Assembly (NCBI GenBank): GCA_028290905.1
Contig: JAQGIW010000055.1
Span: forward strand, 1-49,563
Direction of reading: 5' to 3'
From: Caulobacteraceae bacterium
Lineage (GTDB): Bacteria > Pseudomonadota > Alphaproteobacteria > Caulobacterales > Caulobacteraceae
Length of the DNA: 49,563 nucleotides
Below the pieces are notes generated by a model. The model was not told the origin of the DNA. It saw nothing but the letters and a program-made list of their open reading frames with translations, and did not search any database. This document shows positions 1-8,849 of this stretch, piece by piece. The position numbers were made by a program, and so were the translations under genes. Positions within the stretch are counted from its first letter, which is position 1. Each line of letters opens with the position of its first letter.

Positions 1-109
1 CCTTCGCACTCTGAGCCTCCAGACGGTTGATCGACGTCCGGCGCTCGCAGGCGCCACAAACCTGGGCGAGACCGGTCCGATTGAGGCTTCCCGGCCACAC
101 CCCGCCGCC

Positions 110-135
110 AAATCGCGACGCCGGCGTCGCGATTT
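110..135. other. 26-bp perfect palindrome upstream of the TonB receptor gene
   Basis: The arm AAATCGCGACGCC is followed at once by its exact reverse complement, with no loop, and then by TTTCTTG. It lies about 115 bp before the receptor start. It could be the bidirectional terminator of an upstream gene lying outside the window, or an operator for the receptor gene. A TTGACG that could serve as a -35 box begins at 137, but no convincing -10 follows. The symmetry is seen directly; the function is inferred. Confidence 0.6.
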
Positions 136-248
136 CTTGACGCTGCCCGCCGCCCGCGACACCTAGCGCCCCCGCTTGGAGCGGCCCGCGAGGGCCGAGG
201 GCCGGTTGTGTCAAGAACGCGGCGAGCAGCGCCGCATCAGGAGGAACG

Positions 249-2942
249 ATGCGTAAGCGTAACTTGTTGGTAACAACCGCCTGGGCCGCGGTCGCGTGCT
301 CCGCCGGTCTGGCCCACGCCGCCACCGCGACGGCCACGGACACCGCCGCCAGCGATTCCACGACGGTCGGCGAGATCGTCGTCACCGCCGAAAAGCGCGA
401 GGCCAACCTGCAGGAGGTCCCCGAGGCGGTGACCGCGTTCACCGCCAAGGATCGCAACCTTAAGGGCATCACCACCATCCAGGACATGACGAACTTCACG
501 CCTGGCCTGACCTATTCGAGCCAGCTGGACCGTCCCGCCATTCGCGGCCTGGCGCGCAGCACCAATCAGTATACGGCGGACTCCTCCGTCGCCGTCTACT
601 ATGACGACTTCTTTTCCAGCTCGACCTTCCTGGTCGGTCGCGACGACATGCTCATCGACCAGGTCGAAGTGCTGGTCGGTCCGCAGGGCACACTGTACGG
701 CCGCAATTCGATCGGTGGTCTGATCAACACCATCTCGAAGCGCCCGACCAACGAGTACACCGGCGAGTTTCGCCTGATTGAAGGCAACTACGACGCCACC
801 AAGGTGGAGGGCACGATCGCTGGCCCCGTGCCTTTCGTCCCCAACCTGACGTTCCGCGTCAGCGGCTACTACGATGGCCAGCAAAAGGGATACCTGCAGA
901 ACGTCGTCCCCGGCATGCCTACGGAAGGCGGCGTCCGCAAGGACCTCTACGGCGACTTCCAGCTGGAGTACAAAGGCGACAAGGACGACGTCTGGCTCGA
1001 CGCCTATGTGGTCGGGTTCAACAACGACCGCGGCGGCCCGGGCTCCTTGCTCGGCACCCCCACCAGCGGCGACTACGGCACGGCCCTGACCACCTACGGC
1101 CAGCTGAACTTCAACCCGAACTTCCCCTATGGGGGCGGCGCCGTCCCCGGTTCGGTGATCGGCCAGCTGCCGGGGAACAATCCGACCCTCGGCAACATCC
1201 GCACCTTCGCCCATTCCGTCGCCACCGACATCACGGTGGATAAGGCCTACACCGCCACCCTGCACTGGACGCACCACTTCGACGGCTTCGACGTCCGCTA
1301 CGTGGGCGGCTACAGCCAGTACCACTACGAACTGCACGGGGCCTATTTCAACAACGACAACTCGCCGATCACCTCGTACCAAGTGCCGATCTCGCCGCTG
1401 AGCCCATTCGCCCACGATCCCGCGATCAGTCCTCTGACCGTCAACCCGAGGCAGATCTTCAGCTTCACGACCCAGACCGCATGGTGGAGTCATGAGCTGA
1501 CGTTCTCTTCCACCAACAACAGTCCCTTCCAGTGGATCGCCGGCCTCTATTACTACAATGAGACCGACAACAATCCCGAAACGGACCAGACGCCGGACCA
1601 GGCTCAGGTCGCCTCGCCCGTCACCCTGGCCGGCATCACCTCGGCGGTCACCGCCGGCCTCACCGGCCAGCCGGTCCCCGCCTCCGCCCTGGCCTTGCCC
1701 AATCCATCGCGCGACGAGTTCCTGCTCAGCTATCAGGATCGCATCCAGAGCGCGGCGGCCTACGGCCAGGTGGACTGGAAGATCACCTCGACCCTGAAGA
1801 TCACCGCCGGCCTGCGCTACACCATCGACTGGAAGCACGGCACGGAGGAGACGCGCTACGTCGACTTCTCCAGCGGCATCTCGCCGTCGCTCAGCCCCTA
1901 TATCCTCGGCAGCGCCCTGCCGGCCGTGGACATCACCCCGGTGGAGATCTCGTTCGCGCCGGGCAAGGGCATTTGCGGCCTGCCCGTCCTGCAGACCGCG
2001 GGTCCCTACGCCGGCGCCTATACGCGCTGCCTGAGCGACCACTCCCAGGCTCTGACCGGAACGGCGGGCATCGAGTGGACGCCGGATTCCGAGACCCTCG
2101 CCTACGTCCGCTACAACCGTGGCTACAAGGCTTTCGCCTTCAACGCCGGCTTCATCAGCGCCAACACCGAGGCGGCCCCGGAGCACGTGGACGACGTGGA
2201 GATCGGCCTCAAGAAGACCCTGCTCGACCACACCCTGGTGATCGACGCCGCCGCCTTCTGGTACAACTACACCAACGACCAGGTGCCGCTCGGCGTCGCC
2301 AGCGGCTCGCTGACACTCACCCAGTTCCTCAACATTCCCAAGGCGATCTCCGAGGGCGTCGAACTCACCGCCGACTGGCGCCCGGTTCGCCACCTCGACG
2401 TCAACCTCACCTACGGCCTCGACCACACCGAGATCACCTCGAATTGCGTGTCGGTGGCGGGCGCGCCGACCGGCGCCTGCTATGAGGACGCGCTCGATCC
2501 CTTCGCCACCGCGGCGGGCGCCCGGCCCGTGGGTAACGTGACCTCGGCGGGCACCTTCCTGCAATCGGTGAAGGGCAACGCCCTGCCCCAGGCGCCGGAG
2601 AACAAGGTCGCCTTCAACGTCAACTACACCTGGGAATTCGAGCCCGGGAACTTCACCGCGTCGGCGACCTATGTCTGGAAGGACAAGTCCTACGCCTCGA
2701 TCTTCACCCGCACCTACGACATGGCGCCGTCCTGGAGCCAGGTCGACCTGCGCGTGGTGTGGAGCGGCAATCACGACCACTATGAGATCGTCGGTTTCGT
2801 GAAGAACCTGATGAACACCCGCGGCTACGACGCCGCCGCGGCCGGCTACATCGGGGGCACGCAGACGACCCTGACCCAGGTCCCCGCCTTCGACCTGACC
2901 CCGCCGCGGCTCTACGGCATGGAGTTCCACTACAAGTTCTAA
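249..2942 (+). CDS. TonB-dependent outer-membrane receptor
   Basis: Predicted outer-membrane beta-barrel that imports a ligand using energy from TonB-ExbBD. The 897-residue product begins with a signal peptide (basic MRKRN, hydrophobic stretch, cleavage near AHA-AT at about residue 24). A TonB-box-like segment, GEIVVTAEKR, lies at about 41-50, followed by the plug domain (IQDMTNFTPGL, then VEVLVGPQGTLYGRNSIGG). The rest is barrel strands, and the protein ends in the aromatic YKF typical of barrel proteins. The start has a strong GGAGGA ribosome site. The ligand is unknown. No siderophore or heme genes are adjacent, and the sequence resembles the large receptor class that Caulobacterales use for varied substrates. 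The gene stands alone, followed by a palindromic repeat and then a MATE gene. Confidence 0.95.
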   Translation: MRKRNLLVTTAWAAVACSAGLAHAATATATDTAASDSTTVGEIVVTAEKREANLQEVPEAVTAFTAKDRNLKGITTIQDMTNFTPGLTYSSQLDRPAIRGLARSTNQYTADSSVAVYYDDFFSSSTFLVGRDDMLIDQVEVLVGPQGTLYGRNSIGGLINTISKRPTNEYTGEFRLIEGNYDATKVEGTIAGPVPFVPNLTFRVSGYYDGQQKGYLQNVVPGMPTEGGVRKDLYGDFQLEYKGDKDDVWLDAYVVGFNNDRGGPGSLLGTPTSGDYGTALTTYGQLNFNPNFPYGGGAVPGSVIGQLPGNNPTLGNIRTFAHSVATDITVDKAYTATLHWTHHFDGFDVRYVGGYSQYHYELHGAYFNNDNSPITSYQVPISPLSPFAHDPAISPLTVNPRQIFSFTTQTAWWSHELTFSSTNNSPFQWIAGLYYYNETDNNPETDQTPDQAQVASPVTLAGITSAVTAGLTGQPVPASALALPNPSRDEFLLSYQDRIQSAAAYGQVDWKITSTLKITAGLRYTIDWKHGTEETRYVDFSSGISPSLSPYILGSALPAVDITPVEISFAPGKGICGLPVLQTAGPYAGAYTRCLSDHSQALTGTAGIEWTPDSETLAYVRYNRGYKAFAFNAGFISANTEAAPEHVDDVEIGLKKTLLDHTLVIDAAAFWYNYTNDQVPLGVASGSLTLTQFLNIPKAISEGVELTADWRPVRHLDVNLTYGLDHTEITSNCVSVAGAPTGACYEDALDPFATAAGARPVGNVTSAGTFLQSVKGNALPQAPENKVAFNVNYTWEFEPGNFTASATYVWKDKSYASIFTRTYDMAPSWSQVDLRVVWSGNHDHYEIVGFVKNLMNTRGYDAAAAGYIGGTQTTLTQVPAFDLTPPRLYGMEFHYKF

Positions 2943-2957
2943 AGCTTGGCCGCCAAT

Positions 2958-3065
2958 GGCCCCCTCCCCTCCCGGCCTTCGGCCGTACTCCCCCCAGAGG
3001 GGGAGAGAGGCGTGTCTCTCCTCCCTCTTTTGGGGGAGGGAGACCCCGAAAGGGTGGAGGGGGCC
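2958..3065. repeat. 108-bp intergenic palindromic repeat, copy 1
   Basis: The element is bounded by perfect 10-bp inverted arms, GGCCCCCTCC and GGAGGGGGCC. Inside are GGCCTTCGGCC and two CCCCCAGAGGGGG-like hairpins. It fills most of the space between the receptor and MATE genes. A second copy in reverse orientation lies at 8850-8955, sharing the CTCCCGGCCTTCGGCCGT block and the C-run/G-run hairpins. It is probably a dispersed extragenic element, and it could also act as a transcription terminator through its hairpins. Confidence 0.7.
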
Positions 3066-3136
3066 TCCGCGCCACACCGGTCTGAAAATCCCACTGGCGG
3101 GGTTGGATAAAGCGGCCGCCTCCTTATACAGGACCC

Positions 3137-4651
3137 ATGGACGCCATCACCGACGCCCCCAGTGATGGCGTTCGCAGCGCCGAATTCAGACCGGATCCCG
3201 GCGGTCCGCCGGGCCGAAGCGGGCCCGGCAGAGGCGGGCGCGACCTGACCCAGGGGCCGATCACCCGCACCCTGCTGGTGTTCTCCCTGCCCCTGCTGGG
3301 CGGCAACGCCCTGCAGTCCCTGAACGGCACGGTCAACCAGATCTGGGTCAGCCACACCCTGGGCGAGACGGCGATCACCGCGCTCGGCAACGCCAACATC
3401 GTGATGATGCTGATGATGGGGGCGATCTTCGGCGTCGGCATGGCCGCAAACATCCTTGTCGCCCAGGCCATGGGCGCGCGGGAGCCGGCCCTGGTCAAGC
3501 GCGTCATGGGTACGGCGACGACCTTCTTCCTGGGCCTGTCGCTGCTGATCGCCCTCATCGGCTGGCTGGCCTCGCCGACCATCCTGCAGTGGATGGCGAC
3601 GCCCATCGAGGCACGGGCCGGGGCGATCATCTATTTGCGGATCATCTTCATCGCCCTGCCGTTCATGAACTTCTTCATGTTCCTGCAGATGGCGCAGCGG
3701 GGCGCGGGGGATTCGATCACACCGTTCTGGTTCCTGGCCCTCGCCCTGGCCATCGACGTCGCACTCAACCCCCTGCTGATCCTCGGGATCGGCCCGTTCC
3801 CCCGGCTGGGGATCGCCGGCCCCGCCGTCTCGACCCTGATCGGCCAGGGGACGGCCCTGCTCGGACTCATCGTCTGGCTCTACCGCCGCAACAGCATCCT
3901 CGTCCTCCATCGGGGCGAGCTGCATCTGTTCAGGCCCGACTTCGACATCATGAGCGCCCTGCTCAGCCGGGGCCTGCCCATGGGGCTGCAGATGATCATC
4001 ATGAACGCCGCGGCGGTGGTGATGATCAGCTTCGTCAATGGCTTCGGCTCCCTGACCAGCGCCGCCTATTCGATCTCGTCGATCATCTGGGGCTATCTGC
4101 AGATGCCGACCATGGCCATCGGCGCCTCGGTCTCCTCGATGGCGGCCCAGAACGTCGGCGCTCGCCGCTGGGACCGGGTGAACAAGATCGCGCGCTCGGG
4201 GGTGATCTCGGGACTGACGGTCACCGGCTCGATCGCCCTGCTGCTCTACATCTTCAACGACCAGGTGCTGTCGATCCTGCTGCCCGCCCACTCGCCGGCC
4301 ATTCCCCTGGCCCGCCACATCAACACGACGGTGCTGTGGGGCCTGGTGCTGTTCTCGATCACCTTCGCCCTTTCGGGCGTGGTGCGTTCGACCGGCGCCG
4401 TCTGGGTGCCGATGGCGATCCTGGTGATCTCCATGGTCGGCGTGCGCATCCCCTTCGCGGCCCTGCTGATCCCCAGGTTCGGGGCCGACGCCATCTGGTG
4501 GAGCTTCCCCCTCGGCACCATCACCTCGGCCGCCCTGACCACCCTCTACTACCTGCACGGCGGCTGGCGCCGCGCCCGCATGCTCCGCGACGAACCCCAG
4601 GCCCCGCCCGCCGAGTCGGCGGAGTCCGCCCTGGCCGCCGCCGGCTCCTAG
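3137..4651 (+). CDS. MATE-family multidrug efflux transporter
   Basis: Inner-membrane antiporter expected to expel drugs or metabolites using Na+ or H+ gradients. The 504 residues have a hydrophilic N-terminus of about 45 residues, then about 12 hydrophobic segments (for example LLVFSLPLLGGNALQSL, IVMMLMMGAIFGVGMAANIL, and SIIWGYLQMPTMAIGASVSS followed by AAQNVGAR). The TRTLLVFSLP start of the first helix and the AAQN.GA motif after helix 7 are typical of the family. The C-terminus is a short Ala/Glu-rich tail. The chosen ATG has only a weak AGGA upstream at short spacing. No operon partner is evident and the substrate cannot be read from the sequence. Confidence 0.93.
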   Translation: MDAITDAPSDGVRSAEFRPDPGGPPGRSGPGRGGRDLTQGPITRTLLVFSLPLLGGNALQSLNGTVNQIWVSHTLGETAITALGNANIVMMLMMGAIFGVGMAANILVAQAMGAREPALVKRVMGTATTFFLGLSLLIALIGWLASPTILQWMATPIEARAGAIIYLRIIFIALPFMNFFMFLQMAQRGAGDSITPFWFLALALAIDVALNPLLILGIGPFPRLGIAGPAVSTLIGQGTALLGLIVWLYRRNSILVLHRGELHLFRPDFDIMSALLSRGLPMGLQMIIMNAAAVVMISFVNGFGSLTSAAYSISSIIWGYLQMPTMAIGASVSSMAAQNVGARRWDRVNKIARSGVISGLTVTGSIALLLYIFNDQVLSILLPAHSPAIPLARHINTTVLWGLVLFSITFALSGVVRSTGAVWVPMAILVISMVGVRIPFAALLIPRFGADAIWWSFPLGTITSAALTTLYYLHGGWRRARMLRDEPQAPPAESAESALAAAGS

Positions 4652-4669
4652 CGCCGCAGGCGCAAATTC

Positions 4670-4761
4670 AACCCACGAAGGCACGAAGAACACGAAGAAG
4701 AATTCGGGGAAGCCAATCGGCGCCTCGCGCCGATCTTCGTGTCCTTCGTGTCTTCGTGGTT
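4670..4761. repeat. Long inverted repeat with CACGAAG-unit arms
   Basis: The left arm (4670-4697) contains three near-tandem CACGAAG units. The right arm (4735-4761) is its near-exact reverse complement. Between them is a perfect hairpin, ATCGGCGC-CTC-GCGCCGAT. The element fills the gap between the MATE and LLM genes. It shares its design with the element at 9779-9897, where the unit is CACCAAG. It is probably a dispersed extragenic element with cruciform or terminator potential. Confidence 0.65.
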
Positions 4762-4842
4762 CAGAAAATGCCCACTTCGCGGGCCTTCCCTATGCGCCCG
4801 CTGGGCGCCTATGATCGGCGATAACCTGGGTGAGGAAACGTC

Positions 4843-6120
4843 ATGCGCTTCGGCATCTTCTACGAGCACCAGCTGCCACGGCCGTGGACGGAGGGGCTGG
4901 AGTTGCAGTTGTTCCAGGACGCCCTCGACCAGGTCGAGCTCGCCGACCGCCTGGGCTTCGACAACGTCTGGGAGGTGGAGCACCATTTCCTGGAGGAATA
5001 TTCCCACTCCTCGGCGCCGGAGATCTTTCTGGCCGCCTGCTCCCAGCGCACGAAGCAGATCCGCCTCGGGCACGGGATCGTCCTGATGCCGCCCGGCTAC
5101 AACCACCCCGCGCGGGTCGCCGAGCGCATCGCCACCCTCGACCTGGTCTCCCGCGGACGGGTGGAGTGGGGCACCGGCGAAAGCTCGGCCCTGCTGGAGC
5201 TGGGTGGCTATCGCGTGGCGGTGGATGACAAGCGCAACGCCTGGCGCGAGGCCGTGGAGCAGTGCGCCAACATGATGGCGATGGACCCCTATCCGGGCTT
5301 CGAGGGGCAGTTCTTCTCCATGCCCACCCGCAACATCGTCCCCAAGCCGGTGCAGAAGCCGCATCCGCCGCTGTGGGTGGCCTGTTCCAACCGCGAGACC
5401 ATCAAACTGGCGGCCCGGCTGGGGATCGGCGCCCTGACCTTCGCCTTCGTCGATCCGGCCGAGGCCAGGCAGTGGGTGGACGACTACTACCGGATCCTCC
5501 GCGAGGAGTGCGTGCCCATCGGCCACGCGGTCAACGCCAACATCGCCATGGTCTCCAGCTTCGGCGTCCACCACGACGCCGAGGAGGCCCGCCGGCGCTT
5601 CCAGGACGGCTTCCGCTTCTTCCAGTTCGCCCTCGGCTGGCACTACGGCTTCGGCGAACAGATTCCCGGCCGCACCGACATCTGGGCCAAGTTCGAGGCC
5701 GCTCTGCCGCACATGCCGCCGGCCGCGATGGGTGAGGGCGGTATCGGCACGCCGAAGCAGGTGCGCGACCACCTGCGCACCTTCGCGGACTGCGGCGTCG
5801 ATCAGGTGACCTTCATCCAGCAGGCCGGGCGCAACCGCCATGACCACATCTGCGAGGCCCTGGAGATGTTCGCCGGCGAGGTGATGGGCGAGTTCAAGGC
5901 CGAGGAGGCCGAGCGCGTCCGGCGCAAGGAGGAAGAACTGGCCCCCTACATCGCCGCGGCGATGGAGCGGAAGACCTGGATGAAGCCCCTGGCCGACGAG
6001 GAGATCGAACCGGTGGTCGCCCTCGGCCGCCAGATCGCCGAACGCGCCGCCGCCGAAGGCCAGCCCCTCCCGCCAAACCCGGTGCGCGAACGCTGGGTGG
6101 CGGCGTTGGCGAAGGGTTAG
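4843..6120 (+). CDS. LLM-class flavin-dependent oxidoreductase (luciferase-like)
   Basis: Predicted cytosolic monooxygenase or dehydrogenase with the bacterial luciferase TIM-barrel fold, using FMNH2 or F420. The 425 residues start MRFGIFYEHQLPRPW and continue with VELADRLGFDNVWEVEHHFL, RLGHGIVLMPPGYNHPARVA, LVSRGRVEWGTGE and PVQKPHPPLWVACS, all hallmarks of the family. The length is a little above the usual 330-400 residues because of a charged C-terminal tail (about 345-425). The start has GGTGAGGA upstream. A convergent FMN reductase gene ends 45 bp away and could supply reduced flavin, as in two-component monooxygenases. The substrate is unknown. Confidence 0.92.
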   Translation: MRFGIFYEHQLPRPWTEGLELQLFQDALDQVELADRLGFDNVWEVEHHFLEEYSHSSAPEIFLAACSQRTKQIRLGHGIVLMPPGYNHPARVAERIATLDLVSRGRVEWGTGESSALLELGGYRVAVDDKRNAWREAVEQCANMMAMDPYPGFEGQFFSMPTRNIVPKPVQKPHPPLWVACSNRETIKLAARLGIGALTFAFVDPAEARQWVDDYYRILREECVPIGHAVNANIAMVSSFGVHHDAEEARRRFQDGFRFFQFALGWHYGFGEQIPGRTDIWAKFEAALPHMPPAAMGEGGIGTPKQVRDHLRTFADCGVDQVTFIQQAGRNRHDHICEALEMFAGEVMGEFKAEEAERVRRKEEELAPYIAAAMERKTWMKPLADEEIEPVVALGRQIAERAAAEGQPLPPNPVRERWVAALAKG

Positions 6121-6129
6121 GGCCCGCGG

Positions 6130-6156
6130 CCTCCCTCCCCTTTATCGGGAGGGAGG
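6130..6156. terminator. Bidirectional hairpin terminator candidate
   Basis: CCTCCCTCCC and GGGAGGGAGG form a perfect 10-bp stem with a 7-nt loop (CTTTATC). It lies between the stop of the LLM gene and the stop of the convergent FMN reductase gene, where a shared terminator is expected. There is no long T-tract. Confidence 0.6.
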
Positions 6157-6165
6157 ATTCAATTC

Positions 6166-6747
6166 CTACGCCGCCCAGCGGCAGGCGAACTCGACGACCT
6201 GCTGGGCGACGGTCTCCACCTGCCAGAGGTCGCGGGGGTCGACGAAGGCGCCGGCTTCGTCGAAGAGGCCGCTGGCCCCCAGGGTGGCGCCGAACGGCGT
6301 GGGCCACCCGCGCAGGGCGTGGACGATGGACCGCAGGGCCGCCAGGGTCGACCCCGACGCCTGGGCGCCGCCGGCCGAGACGATGCACCCCACGGCGCGG
6401 CCGTCGAAATAGGGTCTGGCGTCGTCTCGTAGTCCTTCGAGGCAGTCCAGGGCGTTTTTGACCACCCCGGAAATCGAGCCGTGATAGCCGGGCGTCGAGA
6501 CGATGACGCCGTCCGCCGCGCTGACCGCGGCGAGAAACCGGTCCATTTCCGGCCCGCAGAACGGATCGTGGGGATTGTAGATCGGCAGGCCGGCCAGGAA
6601 GGCGCCGCCGAACAGCGCCGTGCGCGCGCCGGCCGCCTCCGCCGTCGCCAGAGCCAGCACCAGGGCCTTTTCGCTGCTCGATCCCGGGCGGACGGTGCCG
6701 CCCAATCCGACGATCAGGGGGGCGACGCCGAGCGGATGGTCGGTCAC
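6166..6747 (-). CDS. NAD(P)H-dependent FMN reductase
   Basis: Flavodoxin-fold reductase that transfers hydride from NAD(P)H to FMN. The 193 residues carry the phosphate-binding loop GLGGTVRPGSSSEKAL (about 14-29) and the signature TPGYHGSISGVVKNALD (about 86-102), as in SsuE- and ArsH-like enzymes. The start is GTG at 6747; its GTGA overlaps the stop of the upstream acyl-CoA dehydrogenase by 4 bp, so the two are very likely co-translated. Reduced flavin could feed the convergent LLM enzyme, or this pair could serve a separate reaction. Confidence 0.9.
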   Translation of the reverse strand: MTDHPLGVAPLIVGLGGTVRPGSSSEKALVLALATAEAAGARTALFGGAFLAGLPIYNPHDPFCGPEMDRFLAAVSAADGVIVSTPGYHGSISGVVKNALDCLEGLRDDARPYFDGRAVGCIVSAGGAQASGSTLAALRSIVHALRGWPTPFGATLGASGLFDEAGAFVDPRDLWQVETVAQQVVEFACRWAA

Positions 6748-8063
6748 GCGGTGGCGGCCTCGTTCTTGCGGGCCGCGTAGTGCTGCTTCAAGGCGTCGAG
6801 CTCTCCGGCGTACTTGTCCCGGGCCGCCTCCTGCAGCTTGGGAATGTGGTAGGAGGGGAACAGGTCGTTGTCGGGCCTATAGTCCTTGAGCACCTGCTTG
6901 GCCACGGTCACCTTGTGGACCTCGGTGGGACCGTCGGCGATCCCCATCACGAACGCCCCCTGAACCATGCCCATGAACGGCATCTCGTTGGAGACGCCCA
7001 GGGCCCCATGCAGATGCAGGGCGGCCGCGGCGATGTCGTGATAGACCTTGGGCATGGCCACCTTGATGGCGGCGATGTCCTTGCGGACCAGCTTGTAGTC
7101 CTGGTGCTTGTCGATCAGCCAGGCGGTGCGCAGCACCAGCAGGCGGAACTGCTCGAGCTGGATCCAGCAGTCGGCGATCTGCTGCTGCACCATCTGCAGG
7201 TCGGCCAGTCGGCCGTCGCGGGTCTGCCGCGACACCGCCCGCTGGCACATCAGGTCGAAGGCGTGGCGGCAGGCGCCGACCGTGCGCATGGCGTGGTGCA
7301 CCCGCCCGCCGCCCAGGCGCGTCTGGGCGATGATAAAGGCGCCGCCGCGCTCGCCCAGCAGGGCGTCCTTGGGGACCTTCACATTGGTGTAGCGGATATA
7401 GCCGTGATTGCCCTCGCCGGCATGGCCGACGCCCATGTTGCGCACCGTCTCCACGCCGGGCGTGTCCTTGGGGACCAGGAAGATCGAGGTGCGGCGGTAG
7501 GGGTCCTTGGCCTCCGGATCGGTGACCGCATAGACCACCAGAATCTGGGCGTAGCGGGAGCCGCTGGAGAACCACTTCTCGCCGTTGATCACCCACCCGT
7601 CGCCGACCAGTTCGGCGCGGGTCTTGAAGGTCAGGGGGTCCGAACCGCCGGTGGGCTCGCTCATCGAGAAGGCCGAGCGGATGTCGCCGTTCAGCAGCGG
7701 CTTCAGCCACGTCTCCTTCTGTTCGGGCGTGCCGTAGTGGGCGATGATCTCGGCGTTGCCGGTGTCGGGCGCCTGGCAACCGAACACGGAGGGGGCCAGG
7801 CTGTTACGGCCCAGCTTCTCGTTCATCAGCGCCAGCTTGAGCTGGCCGAAACCCTGGCCGCCGAGTTCGGGGCCGAGGTGGCAGGCCCACAGGCCCTGGT
7901 CCTTCACCTTCTGCTGCAGCGGCTTGATGAACCGCTGGCGGCCCTCGGAACCCCAGACGGCCATGCCGAGGTGCGAGATCGGCTCGACTTCGTCGGTCAT
8001 GAAGTCCTCGATCCAGTCCAGCTTCTTCTGGAACTCCGGATCGGTCTCGAAATCCCACGCCAC
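6744..8063 (-). CDS. Acyl-CoA dehydrogenase (ACAD10/11-like)
   Basis: FAD enzyme of the acyl-CoA dehydrogenase fold. The 439 residues include FSMSEPTGGSDP, WVINGEKWFSSGS and ALHLHGALGVSNEMP. The C-terminal motif is GIADGPTEVHK. Where medium-chain enzymes have the catalytic Glu of IYEG, this protein has Asp (ADG), a feature I recall for the ACAD10/11-like branch. It starts at GTG 8063 behind a clear GGAGGA. It is the first gene of a two-gene unit with the FMN reductase. The acyl substrate is unknown; unusual or hydroxylated acyl chains would fit the subfamily. Confidence 0.92.
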   Translation of the reverse strand: MAWDFETDPEFQKKLDWIEDFMTDEVEPISHLGMAVWGSEGRQRFIKPLQQKVKDQGLWACHLGPELGGQGFGQLKLALMNEKLGRNSLAPSVFGCQAPDTGNAEIIAHYGTPEQKETWLKPLLNGDIRSAFSMSEPTGGSDPLTFKTRAELVGDGWVINGEKWFSSGSRYAQILVVYAVTDPEAKDPYRRTSIFLVPKDTPGVETVRNMGVGHAGEGNHGYIRYTNVKVPKDALLGERGGAFIIAQTRLGGGRVHHAMRTVGACRHAFDLMCQRAVSRQTRDGRLADLQMVQQQIADCWIQLEQFRLLVLRTAWLIDKHQDYKLVRKDIAAIKVAMPKVYHDIAAAALHLHGALGVSNEMPFMGMVQGAFVMGIADGPTEVHKVTVAKQVLKDYRPDNDLFPSYHIPKLQEAARDKYAGELDALKQHYAARKNEAATA

Positions 8064-8174
8064 GGCGTCCTCCGTCGGTTATGTTCCGTCCGGCCGTCGG
8101 CCAGCGTTCGGCGCCATCATCGGTCCGGCGCCGCCGCCGCGCAACCGAATCGAAACGCGCGTTTGAGAAAACCC

Positions 8175-8849
8175 ATGGAGACGTTCGCCGATGGCGACGC
8201 CCTCGCCGATGCGGCGGCGGACGCGCTCGCGCAGGCCCTGGAGGGAACGGGGCCGAGGAGCCTCGTGGTCACAGGCGGCCGCTCCCCAGGCCCGGTCTAC
8301 GACCGGCTGTCGTCCCGCGATCTCTCCTGGGACGAAGTGACGGTGACCTTGAGCGACGAACGCTGGGTCGACCCCGGCGCAGCCGAAAGCAACGCGCGCT
8401 TCGTGCGCGAACGCCTGTTGAACGGCCGCGCCGCCGCAGCCAGGTTCGTCCCCCTCAAGGGCGCCGGCCCCACACCGGAGGCGGACGCGCGAGAGGTCGA
8501 GCCCGCCCTGCGCCCCCATCTTCCGTGGTCGGCGGTGCTGCTCGGCATGGGAGAGGACGGCCACGTCGCCTCGCTGTTTCCGGGCGATCCCGACCTGGCG
8601 GCGCGACTCGACCCGGACGGTCCACGGCTGTGCGTCGGCGTCGCCGCCGCCGGCCTGCCGCCCCTCGTGCCCCGCCTCACCCTGACCGCTCGCACCTTGC
8701 TCGATACCCGGCTCGTCCTGCTACTGATCACCGGCGAAGCCAAGCGCGCGATCGTCGAACGCGTGCTGAGCGACCCCGCCTACTCCCCGCCCGCCGCCGC
8801 CGTCCTTCGCCAGGACCGGGCCCCGGTCAGGGTGCTCTGGGCGCCTTAG
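8175..8849 (+). CDS. pgl: 6-phosphogluconolactonase
   Basis: Hydrolyses 6-phosphogluconolactone to 6-phosphogluconate in the pentose-phosphate and Entner-Doudoroff routes; cytosolic. The 224 residues (family about 220-240) contain VVTGGRSPGPVYDRL, LSDERWVDP, SNARFVRERLL and GMGEDGHVASLFPG, the DevB/Pgl signatures. The frame is open far upstream, but only because it lies opposite the acyl-CoA dehydrogenase. The ATG at 8175 matches the family's N-terminus. zwf and edd are not in this window, so the gene appears detached from its usual neighbours. Confidence 0.93.
   Translation: METFADGDALADAAADALAQALEGTGPRSLVVTGGRSPGPVYDRLSSRDLSWDEVTVTLSDERWVDPGAAESNARFVRERLLNGRAAAARFVPLKGAGPTPEADAREVEPALRPHLPWSAVLLGMGEDGHVASLFPGDPDLAARLDPDGPRLCVGVAAAGLPPLVPRLTLTARTLLDTRLVLLLITGEAKRAIVERVLSDPAYSPPAAAVLRQDRAPVRVLWAP

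Noticed and set aside
237-3077. A 946-codon open frame opposite the TonB-receptor gene
   Set aside because: It mirrors the GC-rich codon pattern of the receptor gene, has a low-complexity Gly/Arg/Val/Asp composition and no domain; it is a shadow of the true gene.
6780-8174. Upstream extension of the pgl frame on the + strand
   Set aside because: It runs opposite the acyl-CoA dehydrogenase, with no resemblance to the lactonase; the family N-terminus begins at 8175.
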